A stretch of DNA of 59,496 bases. Origin: a bacterium. GTDB lineage: Bacteria > Elusimicrobiota > Elusimicrobia > Elusimicrobiales > UBA9959. Position numbers and translations under genes: made by a program. The stretch covers positions 1 through 59,496 of the forward strand of contig JAJYJH010000013.1 of the NCBI GenBank assembly GCA_021789695.1, in the 5' to 3' direction. Shown here one piece after another: positions 16,470 through 26,925 of the stretch (position 1 is the stretch's first letter; every line of letters starts with the position of its first letter). The notes beneath the pieces were generated by a model. The model saw only the letters and a program-made list of their open reading frames with translations. It was not told the DNA's origin and did no database searches.

Positions 16470-19112
16470 TCAGGCCGTGCCCAGTTCCACGACCGCCTGC
16501 AGGACCTTGTCGTCGGAGCCGGTCTCGGCGAGGCTGAAGCCCGCCTTGTCCACGGCACCGGCCGCCAGAAGGTCCTCGAGCGCGAGCCGCAGCGCGGCGG
16601 CCTGCTTCGGGCCGCAGGTCACGGCGAGCCTGGCCACCGGCCACTTCACGCTGCGCTTCTCGGCGGCCTTCTTCGTGCGAACGGCCTCCAGCGCCTTGCG
16701 GACGGTCTCCAGCGCCAGCGGATCGCCGTCCACGGCGGCCATCTCGGCCGAGGCCGGCCACGGGGCCTTGTGCACCGTGGGCAGGCCCGTAGAGGCCGCG
16801 AAAGTGCCGCCCCAGACCTCCTCGGTGATGAAAGGCAGGAAAGGCGCAAACAGCCGCAGGAAGACCCGCAGCGTCCACTCCAGCGCGGCGCAGGCCGAGC
16901 GGGCGGCCGCGGGCTTGCCGGAGTAGGCGCGGTTCTTAACCAGCTCCAGGTAGTTGTCGCAGAAGTCCCAGAAGGCCGTCTCTGCGTAGAGCAGCACGGC
17001 GGAGTACTCGTAATTGTCGAAGTCCGCGCGCGCGTCGTCCGTGATCTTCTTGAGGTGCGCGACCCAGGCGCGGTCTAGCGGCTCGGTGATGTCGGCCGGC
17101 GAGAGTGGAGCGCCGGCGGCGGCCGGGCCCTTCAGTTGCAGCATCGCGAAGCGCGACGCGTTGTAGAGTTTGGTCGCCAGGCGCATGCCCACCTTGAAGA
17201 CGCTCTCGTCGTAAACGGTGTCCTGACCCAGCTTGGCCTTGCCGGCCCAGTAGCGCAGCGCGTCGGCGGAGTAGGTCTGCAGCAGGCCTTCGGGCGTGAT
17301 GGTATTGCCCTTGGACTTGCTCATCTTGCCCTTGTCGGGGCTCACCACCCAGCCGCTGATGGCGGCGTTGTGCCACGGCACGGAATTCTCGTGCATCCAG
17401 GCCTTGGTGATGGTGTAGAAGGCCCAGGTGCGGATGATCTCGTGCGCCTGCGGGCGCAGGTCGGCGGGGAAGAGGTTCGCGTGGCGGGCCTTGTCGATGG
17501 CCCAGCGGCTCGAGATCATCGGCGTCAGCGACGAGGTGGCCCAGGTATCCATCACGTCGTGGTCGCCCACGAAGCCGCCGGGCTTGCCGCGCTGCGCCTC
17601 GGCATAGCCGGGCGGCACGTCGGTCTGCGGGTCCACCGGCAGGCGCTCGGGGCCGGCGATGATGGGGCTGGAATAGTCAGGAGCGCCGTCGTGGTCGAGC
17701 GGGTACCAGACCGGGAACGGCACGCCGAAGTAGCGCTGGCGGCTGATGCACCAGTCCTGGTTGAGGCCCTCCACCCACTGTTCGTAACGCTTGAACATAT
17801 ACTCGGGGTGCCAAGCCACCTTGCGGCCCTGCTCGAGCAGCGCGGGCTTGTTCTCCAGGATCTTGATGTACCACTGCCGCGTCGGCACGAATTCGAGCGG
17901 CAGGTCGCCTTTCTCGTAGTACTTTACGGCCTGCTTGGTGGGTCGCGGCTCGCCTACGAGAGAACCCTCGGCGCGCAGCAGTTCCACTGTCTTGGTCCGG
18001 GCCTGCTTGGCGTACAGCCCGGCGAGCCCGCCGTAGGCCGCGTTGGCGGCGGCGTGGTCGGCGCTCTCGAAGAGCCCCGCGCCGAACTGCACCGGGATCA
18101 GGCGGCCGTCGCGGCCTATCACCTGGCGCAGCGGCAATTTGTGGTCGCGCCAGAACTGCACGTCGGCTATGTCGCCGAAGGTGCAGACCATCATGATGCC
18201 GGTGCCCTTCTCCGGGTCGGCGTGGAAAGAGGGCATGATGGGCACCGGGGCCTTGAACAGCGGCGTCAGGGCCTTCTTGCCCAACAGCGCCTTGTAGCGC
18301 TCGTCGTCGGGGTGGGCCACCACGGCTATGCAGGCCGCGAGCAGTTCGGGGCGGGTGGTGGCTATCGTGAAGCCGCCGCCGCCCTGAACCTGGAACTTTA
18401 TCTCGTGGAAGAAGCCGTTGGCCTCGCGGTCCTCGCACTCGGCCTGGGCTACGGCGGTGCGGAAGGTGGTGTCCCACAGCGTGGGCGTCTCGGCGCTGTA
18501 AACGAAGCCCTTCCTGAAGAGGTCGATGAAGGAGAACTGGGAGGTCTTGCGGCAGTGCGCGCCGACGGTGGAATAGGCCTGCCGCCAGTCTATGGACAGG
18601 CCAAGACGGCGCCACAACGCCTCGTAGCGCTTCTCGTCCTCGGCGGTCTGAGCTTCGCAGAGCTCCAGGAAGTTGCGGCGCGAGATATGTTCATAGTCCT
18701 TGAGGTCCTTCTTGGGGCCGGCGGACTTATAGCCCTCCTTGTACGGCACGGACGGCTCGCAGCGCACGCCGAAGAGGTTCTGCACGCGGCGCTCCGTGGG
18801 CAGGCCGTTGTCGTCCCAGCCCATCGGGTAGAAGATGTTCTTGCCCAGCATACGCTGGTAGCGCACGAGTATGTCGGTCTGCGTATAGCTGAAGACGTGG
18901 CCGATGTGCAGCGCGCCCGAGACCGTGGGCGGCGGGGTGTCCACCACGAAGGTCTCGGAGCGGGGCCTGGACGGGTCGTAATGATAAAGTCGGTCCTCTT
19001 CCCACTTTCGGCAGTGCAGCGGTTCCGCTTCGGCGGGCACATAGCCGGTCGGCAGGGAGGGGCTCCCTGAGGCCTTCTCCTCGGTTTTTTGCAGCGGCGC
19101 GTCGTTTTCCAT
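16470..19112 (-). CDS. valS: Valyl-tRNA synthetase
   Basis: 880 residues. It charges tRNA-Val in the cytoplasm. Class I motifs: HIGH at 69-72 (SGALHIGHVFSYTQTD) and KMSKS at about 596-600 (DKGKMSKSKGNTITPEG), with the editing domain between them and the anticodon-binding domain after. The sequence GWDDNGLPTERRVQN after HIGH matches the form I remember from actinobacterial ValS, and the usual long C-terminal coiled coil is short or missing. The ATG at 19112 has no ribosome-binding site; a TAAAAT box ends 8 bases before it. Confidence 0.96.
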   Translation of the reverse strand: MENDAPLQKTEEKASGSPSLPTGYVPAEAEPLHCRKWEEDRLYHYDPSRPRSETFVVDTPPPTVSGALHIGHVFSYTQTDILVRYQRMLGKNIFYPMGWDDNGLPTERRVQNLFGVRCEPSVPYKEGYKSAGPKKDLKDYEHISRRNFLELCEAQTAEDEKRYEALWRRLGLSIDWRQAYSTVGAHCRKTSQFSFIDLFRKGFVYSAETPTLWDTTFRTAVAQAECEDREANGFFHEIKFQVQGGGGFTIATTRPELLAACIAVVAHPDDERYKALLGKKALTPLFKAPVPIMPSFHADPEKGTGIMMVCTFGDIADVQFWRDHKLPLRQVIGRDGRLIPVQFGAGLFESADHAAANAAYGGLAGLYAKQARTKTVELLRAEGSLVGEPRPTKQAVKYYEKGDLPLEFVPTRQWYIKILENKPALLEQGRKVAWHPEYMFKRYEQWVEGLNQDWCISRQRYFGVPFPVWYPLDHDGAPDYSSPIIAGPERLPVDPQTDVPPGYAEAQRGKPGGFVGDHDVMDTWATSSLTPMISSRWAIDKARHANLFPADLRPQAHEIIRTWAFYTITKAWMHENSVPWHNAAISGWVVSPDKGKMSKSKGNTITPEGLLQTYSADALRYWAGKAKLGQDTVYDESVFKVGMRLATKLYNASRFAMLQLKGPAAAGAPLSPADITEPLDRAWVAHLKKITDDARADFDNYEYSAVLLYAETAFWDFCDNYLELVKNRAYSGKPAAARSACAALEWTLRVFLRLFAPFLPFITEEVWGGTFAASTGLPTVHKAPWPASAEMAAVDGDPLALETVRKALEAVRTKKAAEKRSVKWPVARLAVTCGPKQAAALRLALEDLLAAGAVDKAGFSLAETGSDDKVLQAVVELGTA

Positions 19113-19120
19113 AGACAGTT

Positions 19121-19153
19121 ATTTTACATTTTTAGCGCGGCCGGTTAAACCGG
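19121..19153 (-). promoter_or_regulatory. valS promoter with overlapping small palindrome
   Basis: Minus strand: extended -10 TGTAAAAT, with TAAAAT at 19126-19121, ending 8 bases before the valS ATG. The weak -35 region (TTTAAC, 19149-19144) sits inside a perfect inverted repeat CCGGTT-A-AACCGG (19141-19153), a possible operator. Confidence 0.45.
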
Positions 19154-19314
19154 GGGCGCCCGGCGCGCGCATAGACTGCTGGAAAGCGGTTCGCAAGCGC
19201 TAGCCATGCGCAGCCCGTTTGAGGCCGAGAGCGGGTGACGCGGTTGCGCTGCTCATCTTACGCCGGGAACTACGAGGGTTTTCCTTCTCATCCCGCGCTG
19301 GATAATTTTCCCCG

Positions 19315-19343
19315 TTGTCAACACGCGCGAAAATTTCAATAAT
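19315..19343 (+). promoter_or_regulatory. Promoter of the M20 peptidase gene, leaderless arrangement
   Basis: -35 TTGTCA (19315-19320), 17 bases, -10 AATAAT (19338-19343). The ATG at 19352 is 8 bases past the -10. The rest of the valS-peptidase gap (19154-19314) shows no gene. Confidence 0.5.
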
Positions 19344-19351
19344 AATGGATT

Positions 19352-20521
19352 ATGCTCCCCGCCATAAACGAGAAACGCATGGTCCAGTTGTTCTGCGAGC
19401 TGGCGCGTATAACGTCACTTCCCGGCAAGGAAGGGGCCGTCGCCCGCCGCCTCTCGGTACTTTTGAGGTTTATGGGGGCGGAAGTCCGGACCGACGACGC
19501 AGGCCGCAAGACAGGCGGGGAGACAGGCAACCTGATAGCCCGTTTTCCCGGCACCGGCCACGGTGAGCCCTTCCTTCTCTGCGCGCATATGGACACCGTG
19601 GGCCCCGCGGACAACGTGCGCCCGATAGTGCGCGGGGACCGCGTGACCTCTGACGGCACCACCGTGCTGGGCGCCGACTGCAAGGCGGGCATAGCCGTGA
19701 TCCTGGAAACTGTCCGGCTGCTGGAGGAGAACAGGATTCCGCACCCGCCCATAGAGGCGGTCTTCACCGTCAGCGAGGAAATGGCCCTGCTAGGCGCTAA
19801 GTACCTGGATTACGCCAACCTGCGCTCGCGCTGCGGTCTGATCTTCGACAGCGAGCAGCCGATAGAGAACGTCATCGTCAGCGCCCCCGCGGCCGACAAG
19901 ATGGACATCCGGGTATACGGGGCGGCAGCCCACTCTGGCGTGGCCCCGGAAAAGGGCATTTCCGCCATCAAGGTGGTCTCCGACGCGCTGGCGCGGATGA
20001 AGCTGGGACGCATAGACGGGGAAACCACGGCCAACATCGGTTTCATCTCCGGCGGCAACGCGATAAACATAGTTCCTCCGCTGGTGGAGCTCTCCGGAGA
20101 GGCGCGCAGCCACGACCCGGCCAAGCTGAAAAGGCAGACTCGCCACATGGAGGACTGTGTAAAGAAGGCCGTCAGGAAGGTCAGGGTCCGCGACGGAGAT
20201 AGGACCATCGTCCCGCGCTACGAGTTCCTGGTGGAGCGGAAATTCCCCAACCTGCGCATAGAGAAGACCAGCCAGGTACTGGCGCTTGTCGCCGCCGCCA
20301 TGCGGGGAGAAGGGCTTAAGATGAAACCCTCCCCTTCCGGCGGGGGTACGGACAGCAACATTCTTTACGGGCACGGCATAAAAGCGCCGGTCCTGGCTAC
20401 TGGGATGCGCGATGTCCACACCACGGGTGAATACCTGGTCCTCAAGGATTTCTTCGCCTGCGCCCGCCTCACGCTGAGGGTACTCGAAGGCTGGACCAGG
20501 CTGGGGAACGCCGGTAACTGA
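19352..20521 (+). CDS. M20-family metallopeptidase, PepT-like
   Basis: 389 residues, cytoplasmic. Di-zinc aminopeptidase or deacylase fold. Metal ligands visible: CAHMDTV (His79, Asp81), GADCKAG (bridging Asp109), catalytic Glu pair SEEMALLG (Glu142-143) and the C-terminal His in DVHTTGEYL. The GGTDSNILYGHGI block is shared with peptidase T-like M20B enzymes. Likely a tripeptidase or dipeptidase, possibly using peptides brought in by the ABC importer, though the substrate cannot be read from sequence. No ribosome-binding site precedes the ATG. Confidence 0.88.
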   Translation: MLPAINEKRMVQLFCELARITSLPGKEGAVARRLSVLLRFMGAEVRTDDAGRKTGGETGNLIARFPGTGHGEPFLLCAHMDTVGPADNVRPIVRGDRVTSDGTTVLGADCKAGIAVILETVRLLEENRIPHPPIEAVFTVSEEMALLGAKYLDYANLRSRCGLIFDSEQPIENVIVSAPAADKMDIRVYGAAAHSGVAPEKGISAIKVVSDALARMKLGRIDGETTANIGFISGGNAINIVPPLVELSGEARSHDPAKLKRQTRHMEDCVKKAVRKVRVRDGDRTIVPRYEFLVERKFPNLRIEKTSQVLALVAAAMRGEGLKMKPSPSGGGTDSNILYGHGIKAPVLATGMRDVHTTGEYLVLKDFFACARLTLRVLEGWTRLGNAGN

Positions 20522-20557
20522 CGCCGGCCCGCGCTTACGCGGAAAAAGGAGAAAAAA

Positions 20558-21157
20558 ATGACGCCACACGTGTTTGATCCCGAAGACAGGCACCGCCTGG
20601 ACAATCCTGAGCGCCGCGCGGATATGCCCCCGGAGGACACTCTGGTCAAGGCCGGGCTAAGGCCGGGAGACATCGTGCTGGACATCGGCTGCGGCATAGG
20701 CTATTTCTCGGTGCCGGCCTCCCGCATGGTGGGGCCCAAGGGCCACGTCTACGCCATAGACATTTCGGGAGTGATGCTGGCCGAGTTGCGCTCAAAGGCG
20801 GCCTCGGCGGGCATCTTCAACATAGAGACCATACAGACTCAGCGCGGGAAGCTTTCTCTGCCGGACACGTCCGCAACTATGGCGATAATGTCCAACATCC
20901 TGCACGAGGTGGAGGACAGGAAGTCCTTTCTCGAATCCGTAAGCGCGGCCCTCAAGCCGGAGGCCAGGCTCGCCGTTATAGAATGGGAAAAGAAGGAGAC
21001 CCCCGGCGGACCGCCGCTAAAGGAGCGGATCTCGGAGGACGAGATGCAGGTGTTGTTGAAGAAGGCCGGTTTCACGGAACCGAAATCATCGCGGCTCGGC
21101 GCGGCGCACATGCTTTACACGTGCGCAAGGAAGACGCCGGCGCCGGGCAAGGAATAA
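20558..21157 (+). CDS. Class I SAM-dependent methyltransferase
   Basis: 199 residues. Motif [16 protein letters not shown] (about 46-60), acidic end of beta-2 in [10 protein letters not shown], and a weak motif IV near [12 protein letters not shown]. Fits the UbiE/Methyltransf_11-type small-molecule family; substrate unknown. A strong AAAGGAG lies about 8 bases before the ATG. It ends 17 bases before the response-regulator gene, and the two may be co-transcribed. Confidence 0.85.
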   Translation: MTPHVFDPEDRHRLDNPERRADMPPEDTLVKAGLRPGDIVLDIGCGIGYFSVPASRMVGPKGHVYAIDISGVMLAELRSKAASAGIFNIETIQTQRGKLSLPDTSATMAIMSNILHEVEDRKSFLESVSAALKPEARLAVIEWEKKETPGGPPLKERISEDEMQVLLKKAGFTEPKSSRLGAAHMLYTCARKTPAPGKE

Positions 21158-21174
21158 AAGGGCCGGACGGCCAT

Positions 21175-22203
21175 ATGAACGCCATCGCTCCCGCCGCCAG
21201 GACCAGGCGCGTGCTCTGCGTGGACGACGAGGACTTCAACCTGGATCTCCTCGAAGCCCTGCTCACGCCGCAAGGCTACGAGACCCTCACCGCGCTGAAC
21301 GGCAAAGAGGCTCTGGACGCGCTACTCTCAAGGCCGGTGGACCTTGTGCTGCTGGACATCAACATGCCAGTGATGAACGGCCTTGAAGTCTGCAGGCGCA
21401 TCAAGGCGGATCCGCAGCTCTCGCATATACCGGTGATAATGATAACCTCGCTGGACTCCAAGGAGAGCAAGCTGAAGGGCATGGAGGCCGGCGCCGAGGA
21501 GTTCCTTTCCAAGCCTTTCGACCAGGCCGAACTGCTGCTGCGCATCGGCAACATCCTGCGCACGGCGGAGTACGCCGACGCCTTCGCCTATCTAATACTG
21601 GCGCTCGCGCGCGCGGCCGAGGCCAACGACATAGACACAGGCAACCACATCCTCCGCGTGGGCGAGTACTCCGCCATGATGGCGCGCGAGCTGGGCCAGA
21701 ACGAGAAGTTCGTGGAGACCATACGCAGCCAGGCCGTGCTGCACGATGTGGGCAAGGTCCATATTCCAAGCCATATCCTCAAGAAACCGGGCCGCCTGAC
21801 CCCGGAGGAGATGGAGGAGATGAAGCAGCACACGAAGTTCGGCGCGATGATAATCGGAGACCACCCGCACCTGCAGTTCGGCAAGCGCATAGCGCTCTGC
21901 CACCACGAGCACTGGGACGGCACCGGCTATCCGGCCGGGCTGAAGGGGGAAGAGATCCCGCTGGAGGCCCGCATCACCGCCGTCTGCGACTGCTACGACG
22001 CGCTGCGCAACTCGCGCGTCTACAAGCCCAATTACGATCATCCCGGAGCCTGCCGCATCATAACGCAGGGCGACGACCGCATGAAGCCGGAGCATTTCGA
22101 CCCGCAGGTGCTGGCCGCCTTCATCAAACTGGCCCCGAAGTTCGAGGCACTTTATGAGGAGATGCGCGACGGCCGCGGAGACATGGCAACGGAGAATAAA
22201 TGA
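21175..22203 (+). CDS. Response regulator with HD-GYP phosphodiesterase output
   Basis: 342 residues from ATG 21175; the longer open frame upstream overlaps the methyltransferase and was trimmed. Receiver domain (about 12-125) with acidic pair Asp17-18, phospho-acceptor Asp61 in LLDINMP, Thr91 and Lys113. HD-GYP domain (about 135-325) with HD at 190-191 and the full [20 protein letters not shown] motif. HD-GYP proteins of the RpfG type hydrolyse cyclic di-GMP to GMP, so this probably lowers c-di-GMP when phosphorylated. No histidine kinase is encoded nearby. Overlaps the MFS gene by 4 bases. Confidence 0.93.
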   Translation: MNAIAPAARTRRVLCVDDEDFNLDLLEALLTPQGYETLTALNGKEALDALLSRPVDLVLLDINMPVMNGLEVCRRIKADPQLSHIPVIMITSLDSKESKLKGMEAGAEEFLSKPFDQAELLLRIGNILRTAEYADAFAYLILALARAAEANDIDTGNHILRVGEYSAMMARELGQNEKFVETIRSQAVLHDVGKVHIPSHILKKPGRLTPEEMEEMKQHTKFGAMIIGDHPHLQFGKRIALCHHEHWDGTGYPAGLKGEEIPLEARITAVCDCYDALRNSRVYKPNYDHPGACRIITQGDDRMKPEHFDPQVLAAFIKLAPKFEALYEEMRDGRGDMATENK

Positions 22204-23669
22204 CCGAGACCGCAAAAGAGACCTTCGTCGAAAAGTTCACGGCCCTGAGGGGCGCGGTGCGCGAACTATGGATAATCTTCGCCACCAAGATAATGACGAT
22301 CCTGGCCTACAGCGTGGTAAATTCCACGCTGATACTATGGCTCTCTTCGGACCTGGGCTACGGGGACAAGTCGGCGGGCTTCATCGTAGCGGCCTGGTCC
22401 ACCGCGCTCACCATTTTTACCGTGATGGTGGGCTCGCTGGTGGACGTGGTGGGGATCCGCAAGTCGCTGATGGCCGGCTTCGGCCTGGCCGCGGCGGCGC
22501 GCTTCGTGATGGCCTTCTTCGCCATACGCTGGATAGCGCTGCCGTTCGGGCTGTTCCCGCTGGCGCTGGGCGAGGCGCTGCAGACGCCGGTCATGGTGGC
22601 CGCGGTCAAGCGCTTCACCACTACCAGGCAGCGCTCCATCGCCTTTTCCATCTATTACGCCATGATGAACGTGGGCTTCGCGGTGGCCGGCTGGACGTTC
22701 GACAAGGTGCGCTCTGGACTAGGGGAATACGGCCACTACACAGTGCCGCTCCTCGGCCTGCACATCAGCACCTACCAAACCATAATCCTGCTTGGAGGCC
22801 TCTTCACTCTGCCCAATCTGGTGCTGACCTATTTTGCGCTGCGCGGCGGAGTGGAGGCCACCGACGAAGGCGTGGTCCTCAGGCCCGAAGTTTCTAAATA
22901 CCCCGACAAATCGTTCCTGGGAGCCTTCGTCTTCTCCAGCCGCGACGCGCTGAAAGACTGGTTCCGTATCTTCTCCGGCCTCTGGGCCGAGAAGACGTTC
23001 TACCGTTTCCTGGCTTTCTTCGGGCTGGTGGTGTTCGTCAAGTTGGTGCTCTACCATATGTACTACACCTTCCCGAAGTACGCGATACGCGAGCTCGGCG
23101 CCGGCGCGCCGTTCGGGGAGCTTTTCGGCACGCTGAACGCCGTAATAGTGGTCATACTGGCGCCGATAGTCGGAGCGCTGACGCAGCGCTTCACCGCCTA
23201 CAGTGTGGTGGTGATCGGAACGCTGATTACCGCGCTTTCCGTCTTCCTGATGGCGGTCCCGCCGGCGCACTTCCAGGGGCTGGCCTCCGGCTGGTTCGGG
23301 CACGCCATAGCCAGGTGGCTGGACCTGACCGGCCCGGTGCAGCCGCTCTACGCGGCCATAGTATTGTTCACCATCGTCTATTCCATCGGCGAGTCCTTCT
23401 ACTCGCCGCGCCTTTATGAATACCCGGCGGCCATAGCGCCGAAGGGGCAGGAGGGCTCGTACCTGGCGCTTTCCATGCTGCCCTATTTCCTGGCCAAGTT
23501 CGTGGTAGGCTCCATGTCGGGCTTCATGTTGGACGATTTCTGTCCGGAGCACGGACCGCGACACCCGCAAATGCTATGGATCATCATAGGCGGCATGGCG
23601 CTGATAGCCCCGATAGGCCTGGTAGTATTCCGCCGCTACATCCAGGTGCACGAAGCTGGCAGGAATTGA
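22200..23669 (+). CDS. MFS-type membrane transporter
   Basis: 489 residues with about 12 membrane helices, a longer central cytoplasmic loop (about 215-260) and an MFS loop 2-3 signature-like segment ([20 protein letters not shown]). Substrate not identifiable; the segment [22 protein letters not shown] resembles transporters of the POT/nucleoside or general MFS type. Translationally coupled (ATGA) to the HD-GYP regulator, which suggests transport linked to that signalling gene. Confidence 0.85.
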   Translation: MTETAKETFVEKFTALRGAVRELWIIFATKIMTILAYSVVNSTLILWLSSDLGYGDKSAGFIVAAWSTALTIFTVMVGSLVDVVGIRKSLMAGFGLAAAARFVMAFFAIRWIALPFGLFPLALGEALQTPVMVAAVKRFTTTRQRSIAFSIYYAMMNVGFAVAGWTFDKVRSGLGEYGHYTVPLLGLHISTYQTIILLGGLFTLPNLVLTYFALRGGVEATDEGVVLRPEVSKYPDKSFLGAFVFSSRDALKDWFRIFSGLWAEKTFYRFLAFFGLVVFVKLVLYHMYYTFPKYAIRELGAGAPFGELFGTLNAVIVVILAPIVGALTQRFTAYSVVVIGTLITALSVFLMAVPPAHFQGLASGWFGHAIARWLDLTGPVQPLYAAIVLFTIVYSIGESFYSPRLYEYPAAIAPKGQEGSYLALSMLPYFLAKFVVGSMSGFMLDDFCPEHGPRHPQMLWIIIGGMALIAPIGLVVFRRYIQVHEAGRN

Positions 23670-23702
23670 ACCGCGATCCAGCCCTCTCTTGGCATAGTAC
23701 AG

Positions 23703-23731
23703 GTGACTGACTGCGTATTATTATCTACAAT
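23703..23731 (+). promoter_or_regulatory. Promoter of the acyl-CoA ligase gene
   Basis: -35 GTGACT (23703-23708), 17 bases, -10 TACAAT (23726-23731). GGAGG then lies 5 bases before the ATG at 23753. Confidence 0.5.
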
Positions 23732-23752
23732 ACCCGGAGCACGGAGGTCCGA

Positions 23753-25369
23753 ATGACGGAACCCAAAACCCTTTACTCCTGCCTGGCCAAAACGGCGGAA
23801 AGGCACCCAGAGGAAACCGCTTATGTGACTGGGGAGAAGCGCATGTCCTGGCACGAGGTGCTTTACTCCGTGGACCGCGCGGCCGACATGTTCTGGCAGC
23901 TGGGCCTGCGCAAGGGCGACCGCGCCGCCATAGTGTTGCGAAACTCCCCAGAGTTCATAATCGCCTATTTCGCCATGGGAAAGCTGGGGGCCGTGGCGGT
24001 ACCTATCAATTTCTTGGTCTCAAAGGGAGAGGAGATCGCCTATATTCTCGAAAACTCCGCCTGCAAGGGCGTGATAACGGAGAAGGAGTTCGTCAGGAAC
24101 TACACTGCCGTGCGCGACAAGGCGCCGGGGCTGAAGTTCCTTGTCTCCGCCGATTTCTGCGGCGTTGACGGCGTCGTCGATTTCTGGGACTACCTGAAGC
24201 GCGCCCATTACCACCCGCAGACCCAGCAGCCCGCCGCGGACGAGCACGATCTGGCCACGATACTCTACACCTCCGGCACTACGGGCCACCCCAAGGGCGT
24301 GCTGCTTACGCATCACAACCTGATAGAGAACGCCAAGGGCGGGATAGCCACGCTGGAGCCTACGAAGAAGGACGTTTTCATGGCGCTGCTGCCGATGTTC
24401 CACACGTTCTCGTGGACCGGCAACGTGGTAGTACCGATATTGCTCGGGGCGAAGACGCTGATCGTCAAGAACATCACCCCGCCCAAACCCTGGCTGCAGG
24501 CCATGGGACGGGAAGGCGTCACGGTGATGATAGCCGTGCCGCAAATCTATGGCGTGCTGGCCAAGGAGGCCAAGGGCCTTAAAAAATTCTTTTTGAAGTT
24601 CTGGAGCCTGCGGAAGGTACGTCTGTGCCTTTCCGGGGCGGCTCCTCTCGGCCAGCCAGTGGTGCAGCGCTTCAAGAAGGCTTTCGGCCTGCACATCCTG
24701 GAGGGCTACGGCCTTACGGAGACCAGCCCGGTGGTAACGATAACCCCGCCGAGGGCGAGGAAGCACGGCTCCGTAGGCAAGGCCATCCCCGGAGTGAAGA
24801 TCCGCATCATGGACGAGGACGGCAACCAGCTCAACCACGGAGAGGAAGGCGAGATTTGCGTGATAGGCCCCGGCGTAACCCGCGGCTACCACCGCAACGA
24901 CCAGGCCACCCGGGAGCTGTTCACGCAGGACGGCTGGCTGAAGACCGGAGACATCGGCGTGCTGGACTCCGACGGCTTCCTGTTCATCCGCGACCGCAAG
25001 AAGGATATGGTGATAGTGAAGGGGCTCAAGGTGTTCCCGGCCCAGATCGAGCACGTCATAAACACCCACCCCAAAGTGCAGGAATGCGCCGTCATAGGCA
25101 TACCCGACGGCAGCGGCAACGAGACGATGAAATGCTTCTGCGTCCCGAAGCCGGACGCGCAGCTGGAGAAAGCGGAGATAATGCAGTTCATCAAAGCCAG
25201 TTTCGACGTCTACAAGCGACCGCGCGAGGTGGAGATACTCCGCGCCCTCCCGAAGAACACTCTGCAAAAAGTGTTAAAGCGCGAGTTGCTCAAGACAGAG
25301 ATTGAAAAGCGGGCCCGCGCGGCGGCGCAGGACGTTATGGAGAAGGCGCAACGGGCCGCCGGCGGCTGA
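23753..25369 (+). CDS. fadD: Long-chain fatty-acid-CoA ligase (AMP-binding)
   Basis: 538 residues. Adenylate-forming enzyme that activates a carboxylic acid with ATP and joins it to CoA. Motifs in order: ILYTSGTTGHPKGVLLTHHN (P-loop-like A3, about 167-186), GYGLTETSPVV (A5), TGDIGVLDSDGFLFIRDRKK (A7/A8) and the C-terminal lysine in LPKNTLQKVLKREL (A10). Length and gate region fit medium- or long-chain fatty acid ligases; chain length is not determined. A basic Ala-rich tail follows. Good GGAGG ribosome-binding site. Confidence 0.9.
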   Translation: MTEPKTLYSCLAKTAERHPEETAYVTGEKRMSWHEVLYSVDRAADMFWQLGLRKGDRAAIVLRNSPEFIIAYFAMGKLGAVAVPINFLVSKGEEIAYILENSACKGVITEKEFVRNYTAVRDKAPGLKFLVSADFCGVDGVVDFWDYLKRAHYHPQTQQPAADEHDLATILYTSGTTGHPKGVLLTHHNLIENAKGGIATLEPTKKDVFMALLPMFHTFSWTGNVVVPILLGAKTLIVKNITPPKPWLQAMGREGVTVMIAVPQIYGVLAKEAKGLKKFFLKFWSLRKVRLCLSGAAPLGQPVVQRFKKAFGLHILEGYGLTETSPVVTITPPRARKHGSVGKAIPGVKIRIMDEDGNQLNHGEEGEICVIGPGVTRGYHRNDQATRELFTQDGWLKTGDIGVLDSDGFLFIRDRKKDMVIVKGLKVFPAQIEHVINTHPKVQECAVIGIPDGSGNETMKCFCVPKPDAQLEKAEIMQFIKASFDVYKRPREVEILRALPKNTLQKVLKRELLKTEIEKRARAAAQDVMEKAQRAAGG

Positions 25370-25406
25370 ACAGGAGCCGGGCCCAAGCATCACGCGGTAA
25401 GGCGAC

Positions 25407-26891
25407 ATGGACATCCTAGCGGCGGCTTCCAGGAATTTCAGCGAGGTACACCTCGTAGGCGGGGCGTTGCGCGACTCCCTGCTCAGGCGCCCTTTTAAGG
25501 ACATCGATCTGACCGCCGCGGCGGCTCCGGACTTTTCTGCCCGCGTCAGGCGGCTGGCTAAGGAGCTTGGCGCCTCCTGCTTTACCCTCGACGAGGAGAA
25601 CCAGGTCTGGCGGCTCTCCCGCGTAAAGCCGTCTCCGGCGCAGGTGGATATTATGCCTTTCGTCGGCGGGACCACCGACTCCGACCTGCGGCGCCGCGAT
25701 TTCACCATAAACGCGATGGCCCTGAAACTGGCCAGGGGACTGAAACTTGAGGCCGGCCCGCAACCAGGCGAATTCGTCCTTAGAGCGCGGCGCTCGGCGG
25801 TGACAGACCCGTGCGGCGGGCTCAAAGACCTGGCCGCGGGCAGGGTCCGCCCCGTATCCAACGGCGTCTTCCGGGAGGACCCAGTGAGGCTGCTGCGGGC
25901 CTTCCGCCTGGCGGCCGGCCTGGGTTTCTCGCTGAGCCCGGCGGCGGTAAAAGGAATACGGACGAACGCCGCCTTGATAGCCGGCGCCGCGCAGGAGCGG
26001 GTCAGGGAAGAACTGCTGCGGCTGCTGGAAAGCCCGCTGTCGGCCAAGTGGCTGGCCATGATGCACAGGCACGGCCTGCTCTGCGCCGTCTTCCCGGAGC
26101 TGGCGGCGCAGGAGAACTGCGCCGTGGCCTACTACGGGAAAGGCGGCGTCCTGAAACATACGCTCCGTGTAGTGGAGCGCATGGATCATCTCTTCATGGC
26201 CCCCGCCCGCTACCTTCCCGAATATCAGAAGGCCGCCCCGCTCATCCCGGAGCCGCGCCTGATGAAACTGGCCGCGCTGCTGCACGATATAGCCAAACCG
26301 CCCAAGGCGGCCATGGTGAACGGGCGGCTGCGCTTCTTCGGCCACGAGGAACACGGCGCTGAGATGGCGGAAAAGGTGATGGAACGCCTGCGATTCTCCA
26401 AGGAGGAGATACGCCTGGTGACGCGCATCATCGGCGCTCACCTGCGCCCGGGCAACCTGGCGTCCAACGAGACCATCTCGGACAGGGCGATGTTCAGGTT
26501 CTTCAGGGACCTCGGGGACTACACGGTGCCGCTGCTGGTGCTATCCTGGGCCGACCACGCCAGCTACGTGAGCGAGGACCGCCTGTCCGGGATGCGCCGC
26601 AGGCTGAACGAAGCCCCGGCGCCTCTGCCTCCTGGCGGACTTTCGTACAATTCCCCCAGGAAGACGCTGCGCTATATGCAATCCCTGGGCCTGCTGCTTA
26701 AGGTCTACCTTAAGAAGAATATGCAGTCGGGCGGCAAAAGGCTGGTAGACGGGGACGACGTCATAAAGACGCTGGGGATACCGGAAGGCCCGCGGGTGGG
26801 GGAGATACTGGAAAAGATGGGGTTGCTGCAGTTCGAGGGCCGGGTCTCCACACGGGAACAAGCGCTTAAGACGCTCAAGGGGATGAAATAA
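25407..26891 (+). CDS. CCA tRNA nucleotidyltransferase / poly(A) polymerase family with HD domain
   Basis: 494 residues. Class II nucleotidyltransferase head with HLVGGALRDSLLRRPFKDID (motif A; the family usually has GG-VRD and DxD), LRRRDFTINAMAL (motif B) and PVRLLRAFRLAAGLGF (motif D/E), followed by an RNA-binding helical region and an HD phosphohydrolase domain (LAALLHDIAKP, FFGHEEHGAEM, IIGAHLRPGN). It adds or repairs the 3' CCA of tRNA, or poly(A); the two activities cannot be separated by sequence alone. The encoded CCA in the window's tRNA-Gly would make repair its main role there. A terminator follows. Confidence 0.9.
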   Translation: MDILAAASRNFSEVHLVGGALRDSLLRRPFKDIDLTAAAAPDFSARVRRLAKELGASCFTLDEENQVWRLSRVKPSPAQVDIMPFVGGTTDSDLRRRDFTINAMALKLARGLKLEAGPQPGEFVLRARRSAVTDPCGGLKDLAAGRVRPVSNGVFREDPVRLLRAFRLAAGLGFSLSPAAVKGIRTNAALIAGAAQERVREELLRLLESPLSAKWLAMMHRHGLLCAVFPELAAQENCAVAYYGKGGVLKHTLRVVERMDHLFMAPARYLPEYQKAAPLIPEPRLMKLAALLHDIAKPPKAAMVNGRLRFFGHEEHGAEMAEKVMERLRFSKEEIRLVTRIIGAHLRPGNLASNETISDRAMFRFFRDLGDYTVPLLVLSWADHASYVSEDRLSGMRRRLNEAPAPLPPGGLSYNSPRKTLRYMQSLGLLLKVYLKKNMQSGGKRLVDGDDVIKTLGIPEGPRVGEILEKMGLLQFEGRVSTREQALKTLKGMK

Positions 26892-26925
26892 ACGGAACGC
26901 CACGCCCTCGCCGGGGTTGAGACCT

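Noticed and set aside
17136-19070. 644-codon plus-strand open frame
   Set aside because: Antisense shadow of valS, whose HIGH and KMSKS motifs are intact.
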